From assembly GCA_934292805.1 (NCBI GenBank), contig CAKQXQ010000001.1:68622-132621 (forward strand): a stretch of DNA of 64,000 nt, read 5' to 3'. Below the pieces are notes generated by a model that was not told the origin of the DNA, did not search any database, and saw only the letters and a list, made by a program, of their open reading frames with translations. The first letter of the stretch is position 1, and each line of letters opens with the position of its first letter. Shown piece by piece: positions 51,701-59,866 of the stretch. Position numbers and translations under genes: made by a program. Origin of the DNA: an uncultured Roseburia sp. Lineage in GTDB: Bacteria; Bacillota; Clostridia; Lachnospirales; Lachnospiraceae.

Positions 51701-52787
51701 TTGTCAGCACTTTTTTGTACTCATCGCATAGCTCTTCGAACTGTGTTTCATTAGACAGAAAACTTATTTTATAGTTGTCTTCATAGCACGTATCAATTGC
51801 AGTCACCAATTCACGTATTTTATAATACTCCCCATTAATAATTACCACTCTCAGTTGCTTTGAAAATGTTTTATGAAACTTCTTTAATGCTGGAATTAGT
51901 TCACTTTGATATTTTTGTCTCCATCTACGGCTATCTTCTGCTAAAGTCTCTGGCAAATCATTTCTTCCATTTGCAAAAAACCAATATGGTGATTCTGCCA
52001 TCAGATTAAATTCAGTATTTGAAGGTTTAAATGGATCAAAATAATAAGGCTGATATCCGTGCAATGATTCATAAGCATTTTCGACTCCATTCACTGTTGA
52101 GGCTTTATTAAAATCAAAAACTATTCTCCAAGGAATTGCAGCTATTAACTCCAGTTCATATTTGGATAGATTATCCACATTATCAATAACCAGTGCCAAA
52201 TCATATTTTGGATTTTTCTTCCAAAATCCATTCTCCTGTTGTAGTTTTCCATACTCAGGAGATTGCTGAATCTGAATAGGTGCATTAGAATCAATATATT
52301 TTAAAATAATGCTTCGAACCTCTTTAAATGAGTCTTGATATTTTGAAGGATCTACATCCAAAGCCATATGCTTTTGTCCATTATTTACTCCCCAACGATT
52401 ATTTTTTATTTTTTCTAAACAACTATCATCTATTACAGGATCTGCATATAATTTCATTTCTTCACATAAGTATTCTGTTGTAACATTAATAATCCTTCCA
52501 TTATATGAATATTTTGCTTTTAACAGCCCTCTTTTTTTCTTATTTGCATTATTCTGCGACATTTTCCCCTCTGAAACCAATTTCTGATATCTATTATACA
52601 AATAATGTTTTAATGCCCATTCAAAAACTTCATATAACTTTATTCCACTAGTATTAAGGTTGTCTTGTGCTTTTTCTAAATCTATATCTTTAAATTTCTC
52701 ATACGCCATAAAATGACTTTTTGATGAATTAAAAGTTGCTACTATTTTTGACTCATTTCTAAAATCCTTTAATTGACTTACTGCCAT
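48783..52787 (-). CDS. Giant SAMD9-like STAND NTPase
   Basis: 1334 residues from the ATG at 52787 (GGAGG 6 bases upstream). P-loop HNPGAGGTTLARQ at about residues 477-490 has the GGTTLA signature that I associate with the SAMD9/SAMD9L family and their bacterial relatives. A Walker B-like strand IVIFVENAIIDDD follows near 540. Then comes a long helical region (about 690-1150), TPR-like, and C-terminal beta-rich stretches with GKKVRFIPGFSYDG and GKKVKCRVIRID that look like OB/S1 folds. This order (NTPase, TPR, OB) is that described for SAMD9. The first 450 residues are not recognised, though a middle segment could be the SIR2-like domain seen in that family. Animal SAMD9 is an antiviral translation inhibitor. 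Confidence 0.72.
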   Translation of the reverse strand: MAVSQLKDFRNESKIVATFNSSKSHFMAYEKFKDIDLEKAQDNLNTSGIKLYEVFEWALKHYLYNRYQKLVSEGKMSQNNANKKKRGLLKAKYSYNGRIINVTTEYLCEEMKLYADPVIDDSCLEKIKNNRWGVNNGQKHMALDVDPSKYQDSFKEVRSIILKYIDSNAPIQIQQSPEYGKLQQENGFWKKNPKYDLALVIDNVDNLSKYELELIAAIPWRIVFDFNKASTVNGVENAYESLHGYQPYYFDPFKPSNTEFNLMAESPYWFFANGRNDLPETLAEDSRRWRQKYQSELIPALKKFHKTFSKQLRVVIINGEYYKIRELVTAIDTCYEDNYKISFLSNETQFEELCDEYKKVLTKYPMSIKEFVSGLNNFSSLLGLKKENAGYNIIGKDGAVSISLERYSHLTILHDKIDIESENPYPKEDFLKAKEPISWYGIKNGYAINRNKHFSTICSEITERCRNLPYSILEVRHNPGAGGTTLARQVAYHMSKVYPVVMLKCFEENATTNQIGELYDKVKMSIVIFVENAIIDDDIDKLHFQLKANLIPHVVVYVKRIDDTRRLKDGDLALLTDDEVESMKENLKDYMDDDAEKRLLSIEKNPTSRIPFLMALYVFDEDFEGIESYVSKFLKVTSDYDKNILGDIAIVDMYAETLIPVSFFTIVDDDDEIGVFKNNVNDNLVTLDGEKLKIRHPLIAKELLNQIISKGEKKITDLQRGERLADFVIEFIKQSKLNNFIDYDSTISILKDLLITRNSEGIIKDDFSPIITKIQDYLKYASGDEKYNAIGRIFKSLEQVYPEEAHFKAHLSRFYTNIEQNYERGIETAKDAINLSESEGIIDALLYHIYGVSERKFVERKLFKLIDEKNVDKRIINEIQEHLQRASEAFQRTRDINHKSAGFMSDIDMCINVIDFAKKIYNCSTQELIELHKDSWVMEYFDRAISLMESFNSMQTDEDTEFQLRRLDEKFDSVRELENCLENTIVMWESYLRGANETNKPLIRRFIARAKRSSFEKNHNQENINSILNLMEKNIDQEPNNETNIRIWFNALRLLETDSPELFLDEALSKLAIWKNIGGNREAYYYYFILICVKAIENSSMAEAQIPLLLHELKDKTKNMPNKNVIYEWLGKGTGVQRLFNCIDEGKGRVRYDIVTEKGAYLEGVVIHYTNERNATILSHGMEVFFTPFPTGQAGPSVTKEDIGKKVRFIPGFSYDGVRALNKSVQIIYSEYLQEEHNIIGKKVKCRVIRIDFNYEYIHVKLVEYRNKTGSISKIQLPKGKKMSSFHEKDIFYAQVIGEKNNKGRIYYDLSLLDEELLLNDFQKKLYEARKEIK

Positions 52788-52870
52788 ATACAACCTCCCT
52801 ATTATATGCTTCTGCAAGAGATATCCTTGTTTTTCAGTCTACCATTTTCTCTAATTTACTTTAAGTTTAT

Positions 52871-52886
52871 CCCCCCCCAAAAAAAA
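52871..52886. repeat. C8-A8 homopolymer tract upstream of the SAMD9-like gene
   Basis: Eight C followed by eight A in the 126-base gap between the acyltransferase stop (52914) and the SAMD9-like start (52787). Tracts of this length slip readily in replication. If a promoter for the SAMD9-like gene lies here, its spacing could vary. Confidence 0.7.
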
Positions 52887-52913
52887 TATAGGCAAATTAC
52901 ATCACACAAAATT

Positions 52914-54014
52914 TTACATTCCATTCAAATTTGTTTTTTCACACAAAGCTGCAAATACATTCGAATTCATTACAAGTTTATCGATAGTATTTTGCCTAAT
53001 CAAATCAATTAAACAACAAAAACCTGAAAGGCCTATGACTATGATAAAGTATGTAAAAATAAATTCGACTTTACCTTTCCACAAGTGTTGTCCGATTGGA
53101 CTGAGTAATATATAATTCCAAATAAGGTTTCTAAAATAATTGGAATCGTGAATAAGTAATATTGCAAATGTCGTAGATGCCATTCTGTTAATAACCTTAC
53201 TGTAACTTACATGAATATTCATAAAAATGTAAAATACTATATATCCAAATAATATATTTAATGGAGAACGCTGATTATTAATGAACGTAAGCAATATTTG
53301 AAATATAGGGTTGCTGTTTTTTACACCAATACACCAGATTAAATATTCTATTAAATAGATGCAAACGCATACCCCCCCCAAAGAAAACAGCGTTTTTCTT
53401 GATACATGTAACAGTTTTTCATCATATTTTTTCAGATAAAGCGTAGAATAATAAATCAACATAAAAAAGAAAAGTTCACTTTTTATTCCAGCATTATAAT
53501 CTATAAAAGAACCAATAATCCAACTCACAATTTCAAGCGAAAACAAAAGAAAAATAAGGTTTCCAAGAAAGCGTTCATTCATTTTTTCTTGTAAAATTTT
53601 TATAAAAGGCAAAAAGGCTAAAAACCATAAATATGCTACTGCATATCCATGAGAAGCACCAAGCATAGGAAGGGTTGATCCGACAATCATTTTTATGGAT
53701 AGTAAACCATTCCATCCACTTGCTACAAGAGTTGCTAACATCATTAAGATATTATAAAACAAAACCTCCATCCAAACTTTCCAGAATCTCTTACTTTTTA
53801 CATTTGCATTGGATAAAAAATAACTGCTAATAACCATAAAGACTACATAGCACATTTTTCCTAATGGAGCAAAAATCAGAGAAAAACGTTGTACAAATAT
53901 ATTTTCATCCAGGTATAGATTCCCATGAATCGTAAAGTGATGAGCAACCAAGCACATCATACATAAAATTCTTAATAATTCAATATTGCTTTTTCTCTTT
54001 GTTGTGATGTTCAT
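52914..54014 (-). CDS. Membrane acyltransferase (OatA/WcaH-like, Acyl_transf_3) with poly-G tract
   Basis: 366 residues, about ten helices. NIELLRILCMMCLVAHHF at the start is the family's active-site His region. Adds acyl groups, usually acetyl, to surface sugars. The frame passes through a run of eight G on the coding strand (plus-strand C8 at 53372-53379), giving SLGGVCV near residue 215. Loss or gain of one G would truncate the protein by half. GGAGGAAGAA precedes the ATG. It overlaps the frameshifted acyltransferase upstream by 35 bases. Confidence 0.85.
   Translation of the reverse strand: MNITTKRKSNIELLRILCMMCLVAHHFTIHGNLYLDENIFVQRFSLIFAPLGKMCYVVFMVISSYFLSNANVKSKRFWKVWMEVLFYNILMMLATLVASGWNGLLSIKMIVGSTLPMLGASHGYAVAYLWFLAFLPFIKILQEKMNERFLGNLIFLLFSLEIVSWIIGSFIDYNAGIKSELFFFMLIYYSTLYLKKYDEKLLHVSRKTLFSLGGVCVCIYLIEYLIWCIGVKNSNPIFQILLTFINNQRSPLNILFGYIVFYIFMNIHVSYSKVINRMASTTFAILLIHDSNYFRNLIWNYILLSPIGQHLWKGKVEFIFTYFIIVIGLSGFCCLIDLIRQNTIDKLVMNSNVFAALCEKTNLNGM
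53372..53379 (-). repeat. G8 tract inside an acyltransferase gene
   Basis: Eight consecutive C on the plus strand lie within the coding frame of the acyltransferase at 52914-54014. In the present sequence the frame is open (ON). Confidence 0.7.
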
Positions 54015-55004
54015 TTCTTCCTCCGGTAAATATGATATTAACTACTGTAGGCAGTCTTCTAATAATCAAATTCAGGCAAAACCCTATTGTAACAATCAGC
54101 ACTGTTTCGAGAAGTATCATGAAAATCAAGCTACTGTATTTTCCAAAATGAACATTTCCCTTATTAAGCACAGCAAGCATTACTATAATTATCCCCTCAT
54201 GTATTGAATATACTATAAACATATCATTTTTAATTATCGAATCAGCCTTCAATGTAAAATTAGGAAGAACATTCCATAATGACAATGTACATAAATATAA
54301 TAGTAGTGTTGTAATAACATTATCGCCTAAAATCGTAGAACTTAATAAACATATCATCGATATAATTCCTGGTATAACTGTACTATGCCTACCAAGCTCA
54401 ATTGATTTATGCTTTGAACAATATACACCATATAAGAATGGCGGTGCCATTCTTAATGTTCTTTCAACCCACCAGTCATACGGAAAGCTGATCAATGAAT
54501 AAATCACAGCATGATGATACACTGCTGCAACAAATGTCAATATAATAATCAGCCATTCAAGTTTTGTTGATAGCCAAGACCACCGACTCATACAAATTGA
54601 GGAAATTGCCAAAAACATATATAAAACAAAAATATACCATAACGGCCCATCAAAAGGTGTCAATGTATATCCTAAAATAAACGTTCTAATATTGGGCAAT
54701 CCATTTTGCAAAATATAAAGGCTGATATAAATCGTATTCCAAGCAATATAGGGAACAATAAGTGTCGTTAATCGTTTTTTAACTTATCTCCACAAGATTT
54801 TTCAGATACATAAAACTTATATGCAGAAACAGAAAAAAAATAATTTAACGCAATTGGCCCAAATGTTTCAAAAAACGGTCTTAGATACCCCTTATCAAAA
54901 TCTGAAAGTTCGATTAAGTGCGGAGCCAAGTGGTAGATAACTATTAGAATAGTCATCCAAAAAGAATAAAAAATCATTTTATCTTTATTTTTATATTTTA
55001 ACAA
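53980..55004 (-). pseudogene. Second acyltransferase gene, frameshifted at a poly-A tract
   Basis: The 5' part (from 55004) codes for KMIFYSFWMTILIVIYHL and ends prematurely at KLKND. One more A in the run of six (plus-strand T6 at 54775-54780) would give KLKKRLTTLIVPYIAWNTIY and join it to the rest, which runs to 53980 (GPLWYIFVLYMFL and further helices). The repaired protein would be about 340 residues, an Acyl_transf_3 membrane acyltransferase like its neighbour. A single-base change in a homopolymer suggests an OFF phase state, transcriptional slippage, recent decay or a sequencing error. Confidence 0.8.
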
Positions 55005-55019
55005 AAGTATTCTCTCCTC

Positions 55020-56561
55020 CTACTTTCTTGTCAATTTGAATTCTATGATGTTAATTACCTCTTTTTTCTCCTTCTTACTAAAAATGAGAATAAATTCTAA
55101 TATATACCCAATCAAACCTGCTATCAATATACTAATGAAAAAACTGATCCAATTTGGAAAGCCCATCAAATTTTTCACTACAGCAAAAGCAGCACATACA
55201 ATGGCTAAGGATACCCAAGATCTAAATTCTGTTTTCCAAAACGTCCATATAGGTCGATGCAGTAGTTTTGCCGCACACGCCGGAACAATAACTCCATGCG
55301 TAAATCCTAAAATCACAGTGCTCGTTCCTGCTATAGCATAAACACCTAATCCAGTACATTTCAGAAGTATTAAGGTAGTTATAATGCTAATTATACTTGA
55401 AACAAGCAGTATAACAGAATATATTCTAACTTTATCAATTGCAATAAATATGGAATGAATGCTATACATATATGTACTAATAATGATATCCAAAAGCACT
55501 AAGATCATAAGGATATATATTTCCACGAACTGTGTTCCTGTATAGTTCGTGTCACTCAACCAGAGCTTCAAAAAATCATATCCAAACACAATAATACCAG
55601 CATAGGGAACCGTGAAAAACATCGTCAATATTTTCAGCTGACTATTGGCTTCATCAACAAGTTTGTTGTTACCATCTGATGCAAAAACTTTCGTCAGGGC
55701 TGAAGAGAAAATGTTTGAAAACACTCCTAAGGCATTACTTAATGCCAAAGGGATTTGCTTAGCCAACGAAAGGCGTCCCATTATGGCACTGCTAATGAAC
55801 CAGTTGCTAAACAAAAGATCCAATCCGTTTAGTAACAAATTGCTTATATTAGATATCAATACCCAAAAACCCGACTTCAACAATACTTTTAGTTTACTTA
55901 AATCAAAATAACTTTTATCTATATCAAAATCTACGAACAATTTTTTTGTAACTTTATAATTCCCCAAAAGAGTCACAAGACCTGCAATAAGCGTTGCCAA
56001 GCTCAAATAATAAACCTTTGCTGGCAAAAAAGAGAAAAGACTAAATATTAGTATGCTTTTAATTACATTCGATATTATTTGCACAATCGAATTATAGTGC
56101 ATTTCTCCCGTTGTAAATGCTGCAGCCGTATACACCGTGCCTATTAGAGATGTTCCCATATTTACAAAACTTAATAAAAACGTCAGTTTAACTTGAATCA
56201 CCAATGCTGCTGTGATATTCACAATATATTCCAATTTCCAAACAAATAAAATCGAAACAATCAATATTAGCCCATACAAAAAGCAATTTGCTATAAAGAC
56301 AGAGCAAAAATATGATTTTGCCTTTTCTTTGTTGCCGGAATTATATTCTACCGATATATATCTACTAGCCATTGAATTAATTGCGACGGAAACAAGACTG
56401 GCATACGAAACGAAATTATTAGCTAAATTTATAAATCCATATGCCTCTTCTCCTAGTTTTCCTACAACAAAAGGGGATAGCCAAAAGCTAATAAACATCT
56501 GAACCCCTAGTGTAATAAGTGCAGCAAATATATTTATTAATGTAGCCTTTTTATTTTTCAT
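55020..56561 (-). CDS. Polysaccharide flippase (Wzx, MATE/PST family)
   Basis: 513 residues with 12 to 14 hydrophobic helices and the PST/oligosaccharide flippase N-terminal pattern (LINIFAALITLGVQMFISF, FINLANNF, SRYIS). Moves lipid-linked repeat units across the membrane for Wzy-dependent polymerisation by the gene at 60720-61886. Overlaps the GT6 stop by 11 bases. Confidence 0.88.
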   Translation of the reverse strand: MKNKKATLINIFAALITLGVQMFISFWLSPFVVGKLGEEAYGFINLANNFVSYASLVSVAINSMASRYISVEYNSGNKEKAKSYFCSVFIANCFLYGLILIVSILFVWKLEYIVNITAALVIQVKLTFLLSFVNMGTSLIGTVYTAAAFTTGEMHYNSIVQIISNVIKSILIFSLFSFLPAKVYYLSLATLIAGLVTLLGNYKVTKKLFVDFDIDKSYFDLSKLKVLLKSGFWVLISNISNLLLNGLDLLFSNWFISSAIMGRLSLAKQIPLALSNALGVFSNIFSSALTKVFASDGNNKLVDEANSQLKILTMFFTVPYAGIIVFGYDFLKLWLSDTNYTGTQFVEIYILMILVLLDIIISTYMYSIHSIFIAIDKVRIYSVILLVSSIISIITTLILLKCTGLGVYAIAGTSTVILGFTHGVIVPACAAKLLHRPIWTFWKTEFRSWVSLAIVCAAFAVVKNLMGFPNWISFFISILIAGLIGYILEFILIFSKKEKKEVINIIEFKLTRK

Positions 56562-57408
56562 CACTTATTTCCCCAATATGAGTTCCTGCGATAACATCTA
56601 TCAAATACATAAATCTTTCCTTTAATAACAACTTTCTTTTCAAATCTCCCAAAGATTTTTTTATGCTGCTTTGTCTCTTAGCGTACTGACCTTTAAAGGA
56701 CTTAACATCAAATTTTGCTTGTTTACTTACAGCATATATTTTCTTAGGATATGAAACTTCCATACCATATGGATAACAATACATTGGATCCAAGATGCGA
56801 ACCCCTGGTTTTTCAATAATATATCTATTTAACTGTGATTCATCATGCCATTTTGCAATAATGTTCTTTTTTAAGTCTTCCTCAATATTATGTTTAAGCG
56901 TTTTTGACATCTTAATAAAGGCATCACTTGTGCCACAAAACATCGCACCAATTACATAATTTTTTCCACAATTCCATGGTATATATGCCGTAGAGATTTT
57001 TCTTCTCTCATAAGGAAACTCTATTATTTCTTTTCCATAATATCCTGGATGTGCAGTCACAGATAACACTTCATTTTCTCTCGGCAAAAATTCTTCTGGT
57101 GTGACAATCTCATTACAAATCATGTTTGCATTTGAAAACATCAAATAGTCACATTTGTTCAGTTCATCTTCTATCTTCAAAAATGTTGAAAATCTAAAAA
57201 GCGTGATAAGCGGCCAAGGCATTGGCTCAATCTCGATTTTTTTTACATTTAGATTGTTCTCAGCAAAGATTTCCTCGGCATCCGTAAAGACATAATATCT
57301 TTTCTCATAACTGGGTAAAAAATTCTTTTCAAATGACTCATAGAAGTCCTTCCAAAATAAGACATATGGTCCTGTACATATATATAATATTCCAATGCTT
57401 TTTGTCAT
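56551..57408 (-). CDS. GT6 family glycosyltransferase (histo-blood-group A/B type) with NxN motif
   Basis: About 285 residues. The GT6 pattern is clear: WPLITLFRFSTF, CDYLMFSNANM, HPGYYG, FPYERRKISTAYIP, YVIGAMFCGTSDAF and KWHDESQLN. Mammalian members (blood group A and B transferases, alpha-1,3-galactosyltransferase) have DxD where this one has Asn-Ala-Asn; bacterial GT6 enzymes with NxN are known and metal-independent. They add Gal or GalNAc alpha-1,3 to fucosylated galactose. The neighbour at 57427 is a GT11 fucosyltransferase, so the pair could build an A- or B-like determinant. Start at the third codon's ATG, 57408, has AGGAA 5 bases upstream. Confidence 0.9.
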   Translation of the reverse strand: MTKSIGILYICTGPYVLFWKDFYESFEKNFLPSYEKRYYVFTDAEEIFAENNLNVKKIEIEPMPWPLITLFRFSTFLKIEDELNKCDYLMFSNANMICNEIVTPEEFLPRENEVLSVTAHPGYYGKEIIEFPYERRKISTAYIPWNCGKNYVIGAMFCGTSDAFIKMSKTLKHNIEEDLKKNIIAKWHDESQLNRYIIEKPGVRILDPMYCYPYGMEVSYPKKIYAVSKQAKFDVKSFKGQYAKRQSSIKKSLGDLKRKLLLKERFMYLIDVIAGTHIGEISDEK

Positions 57409-57426
57409 AAACATTCCTCACATTCT

Positions 57427-58359
57427 CTATACTTCAATTAAATGCCAGCTATCCTCATATAAGTCAATTGGCATATCAACCGACATCCATTTGGAAGGAG
57501 CAACAACAATTTTTTTATCCGCTTTAGATAAATACTGTGCCCACCAACCAAATGTAGTATTCCCTATAATAAAATTCTTACATTCACTCATTGCTGCAAG
57601 CGACACATAGACCGGTTTGCTTTTATCCTGAACTACATAGTCATATTTTGAAGCGTCAATTAAATGCTCCAATACATAATCTACATTATCCGAGCAAATA
57701 AAGAACAGCGGATTATCAACATTTTTTATTACATATTGAATGGCTTCTTCCCAATATTTCATTGAACACACGTCATACATAGAACTTCCAACATTATGCT
57801 CAACCTTTACGCTTATACAAACACTGTTTCGTTCACGCAATTTGTAAAGCCCCGGATACTTGTCATAATCAGGAAATTGTGTCCCATCAAACAAAGTCAG
57901 CAAATCTGCTTTAATTTCATTAAAATATTTTTGTGACTGGAAATATCCCTCAATGTAAATTGGCTTTTTTATATTTAAATGCTGTTCCATATACCCATTT
58001 TCACAGAAGAAAAGTCCTGATTTATTAAAGAATGGATTTAATTTGCTTTCCATCTTGAACTTATCCATATAATTTTTTTTTCGTGTTAAAACTCGGTATA
58101 TTTTTCTAAGAAAATATTGTTTTGACATCACAAAACGATTTTCAAGAATGCTTTCATGTATATATTCCACATTCGGCAAATCATAATGCATTAAGGAATT
58201 TTCCCAATTGCATCGGATAATATCAGAATCATCCATCATAATTGTGGGATTATTAGGCATTTCTAATTGTAGCTTTCTTGCAAATGCATATTGAAAAAGC
58301 TGATTTCCAATTCTTCCTTGCAATGGCAAATAAATTTTATTTCTCTCCATTTTTTTCAT
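57427..58359 (-). CDS. GT11 alpha-1,2-fucosyltransferase-like protein
   Basis: 310 residues. GRIGNQLFQYAFARKL at residues 15-30 and NTTFGWWAQYLSKA near the C-terminus are GT11 motifs. The usual HxRRGD motif, which binds GDP-fucose, is replaced at about 182-191 by SVKVEHNVG, although the flanking YDVCSMKYWEEAI matches. Family members add fucose alpha-1,2 to galactose, producing the H structure that GT6 enzymes require. Lacking the Arg residues, this enzyme may be inactive or use another donor. It overlaps the acetyltransferase gene by 23 bases. Confidence 0.8.
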   Translation of the reverse strand: MKKMERNKIYLPLQGRIGNQLFQYAFARKLQLEMPNNPTIMMDDSDIIRCNWENSLMHYDLPNVEYIHESILENRFVMSKQYFLRKIYRVLTRKKNYMDKFKMESKLNPFFNKSGLFFCENGYMEQHLNIKKPIYIEGYFQSQKYFNEIKADLLTLFDGTQFPDYDKYPGLYKLRERNSVCISVKVEHNVGSSMYDVCSMKYWEEAIQYVIKNVDNPLFFICSDNVDYVLEHLIDASKYDYVVQDKSKPVYVSLAAMSECKNFIIGNTTFGWWAQYLSKADKKIVVAPSKWMSVDMPIDLYEDSWHLIEV

Positions 58360-58969
58360 TATATTTTTCCCATCTTTTTGATTCGAAATTATATACTTTT
58401 AATATTTTTGCAGGATTACCTGCTGCTATAGAATAACCTGGTATAGATTTTGTAACCACTGATCCTGCTCCGATTATGCATTTCTTTCCAATAGAAACAC
58501 CGGACAAGATACAAACCTTTTCCCCTATCCAGGAACCCTCACCAATGGACACATCCTTTGCTGTTAATTCCTGATCCATGTATGGCACTGAGCTCTCAGG
58601 ATCCATTCCGTGATTTTCGTTTGTTACAATAACATTTGAGGCAAATAATACATTATCTTCTATAGTTATATTTGCTTTGGATGAAGCTAATGCTGAAAAT
58701 CCAAAGCCAATATAACAATTGTTTCCAATTGTTATATTGGCTTTATTGCTATCATTGCCATAAACCGAAAGACGACTATTATTTAGTATGGTAGTACCAT
58801 TCCCAATTTCAATATTTCGGCATCCTGACAACTGTAAATAAGGCCTTGCAATAATAGAATTTTTCCCAAATTTTCTAAACCTCTTTTGGGAACCATAACC
58901 GATCTCTTGCTTACAAATAATGACACATTTTATATAATGCCAAATTTTCTGCATTTTTTTATATAACAT
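58337..58969 (-). CDS. Left-handed beta-helix O-acetyltransferase
   Basis: 210 residues. Hexapeptide repeats (ITIGNNCYIG, ITIEDNVLFAS, VSIGEGSWIG, VSIGKKCIIGAG) form a left-handed beta helix; NENHGMDP carries the catalytic His. Resembles WcaF/WcaB and maltose or galactoside acetyltransferases that use acetyl-CoA. Probably acetylates a sugar of this repeat unit before polymerisation. The ATG at 58969 follows AAGGG. Confidence 0.88.
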   Translation of the reverse strand: MLYKKMQKIWHYIKCVIICKQEIGYGSQKRFRKFGKNSIIARPYLQLSGCRNIEIGNGTTILNNSRLSVYGNDSNKANITIGNNCYIGFGFSALASSKANITIEDNVLFASNVIVTNENHGMDPESSVPYMDQELTAKDVSIGEGSWIGEKVCILSGVSIGKKCIIGAGSVVTKSIPGYSIAAGNPAKILKVYNFESKRWEKYNEKNGEK

Positions 58970-58980
58970 ATCCAATCCCT

Positions 58981-59820
58981 TTATTTTGATTTTCTGTTTT
59001 CCATGATAATTTTTATTTTTGCATCGTCCCCCCAAACAGCCTTGCTATCATACGGACGATCTGGAAATTTACCATAATCAAGTTTAATATTATAATTATT
59101 TTCTCTGATAAATCTTTCTACTCGGTCAGCCAACTTCTCCGGTCTTCCATGACATATATTTATAATGCCAACAACTTCATCTTGTTCAATTGCCGCCGAT
59201 ACTTGTTGCGAAAATTCATTATAGTCAATAAAATCCCATTGATTTTGTCCTGATGTAAATGGAAACAGTTTTTTTCCTTCTTTTTCAGCTGCAGTTATCT
59301 TTGAAAAAATTGAGCATCCATGCTCTGTATTACCGACAATATAATATCCCCTGAGCCACTGGAAAATAACATTATGATTTTTACAGATTAGCTTTGTCAT
59401 GTTGCGTAACGCATCTTTTGATATACCATATAAGCTTTCGGGATTAGTAGGTGTATCTTCCTTTATGCTTCCCTCAAAAAAACCTACTTCATGCATAGAT
59501 CCTAACACTGCAATTTTTTTCACACCGTTTGCTGCCATTTTTTCTAAAAAATTATAATGCTTTGGCAAATCCATAACATGTGAAGTATCATTATGTACAA
59601 AACCATTTCTCCATGCCAGGTGCAACAAAATGTCCGGACTTTCAAATTCACAGAAGGGATCTTCTACTGAAAAAATATCACACTTAACAACCTTGGCACG
59701 TTTATCAATTTCTTCTGAATCATGATGACAAACAGCAATCACTTCATTCCCGTCATCACACAACTGTTTTACAATTCCAGTCCCCAAATACCCATTGGCT
59801 CCTGTAACTACTATTTTCAT
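58981..59820 (-). CDS. NAD-dependent sugar epimerase/reductase (SDR)
   Basis: 279 residues. GANGYLG nucleotide-binding motif and YGISKDALRN (Tyr-x-x-x-Lys). The QNQWDFIDY region and the C-terminal KLDYGKFPDRPYD resemble NDP-4-keto-6-deoxyhexose reductases. It probably makes an activated deoxysugar for the cluster, but the substrate is not determined. GGAGG precedes the ATG at 59820. Confidence 0.82.
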   Translation of the reverse strand: MKIVVTGANGYLGTGIVKQLCDDGNEVIAVCHHDSEEIDKRAKVVKCDIFSVEDPFCEFESPDILLHLAWRNGFVHNDTSHVMDLPKHYNFLEKMAANGVKKIAVLGSMHEVGFFEGSIKEDTPTNPESLYGISKDALRNMTKLICKNHNVIFQWLRGYYIVGNTEHGCSIFSKITAAEKEGKKLFPFTSGQNQWDFIDYNEFSQQVSAAIEQDEVVGIINICHGRPEKLADRVERFIRENNYNIKLDYGKFPDRPYDSKAVWGDDAKIKIIMENRKSK

Positions 59821-59866
59821 ATCTATTTCCTCCACATTCACCAGTCTCATCTATTTTGAAATTAAG

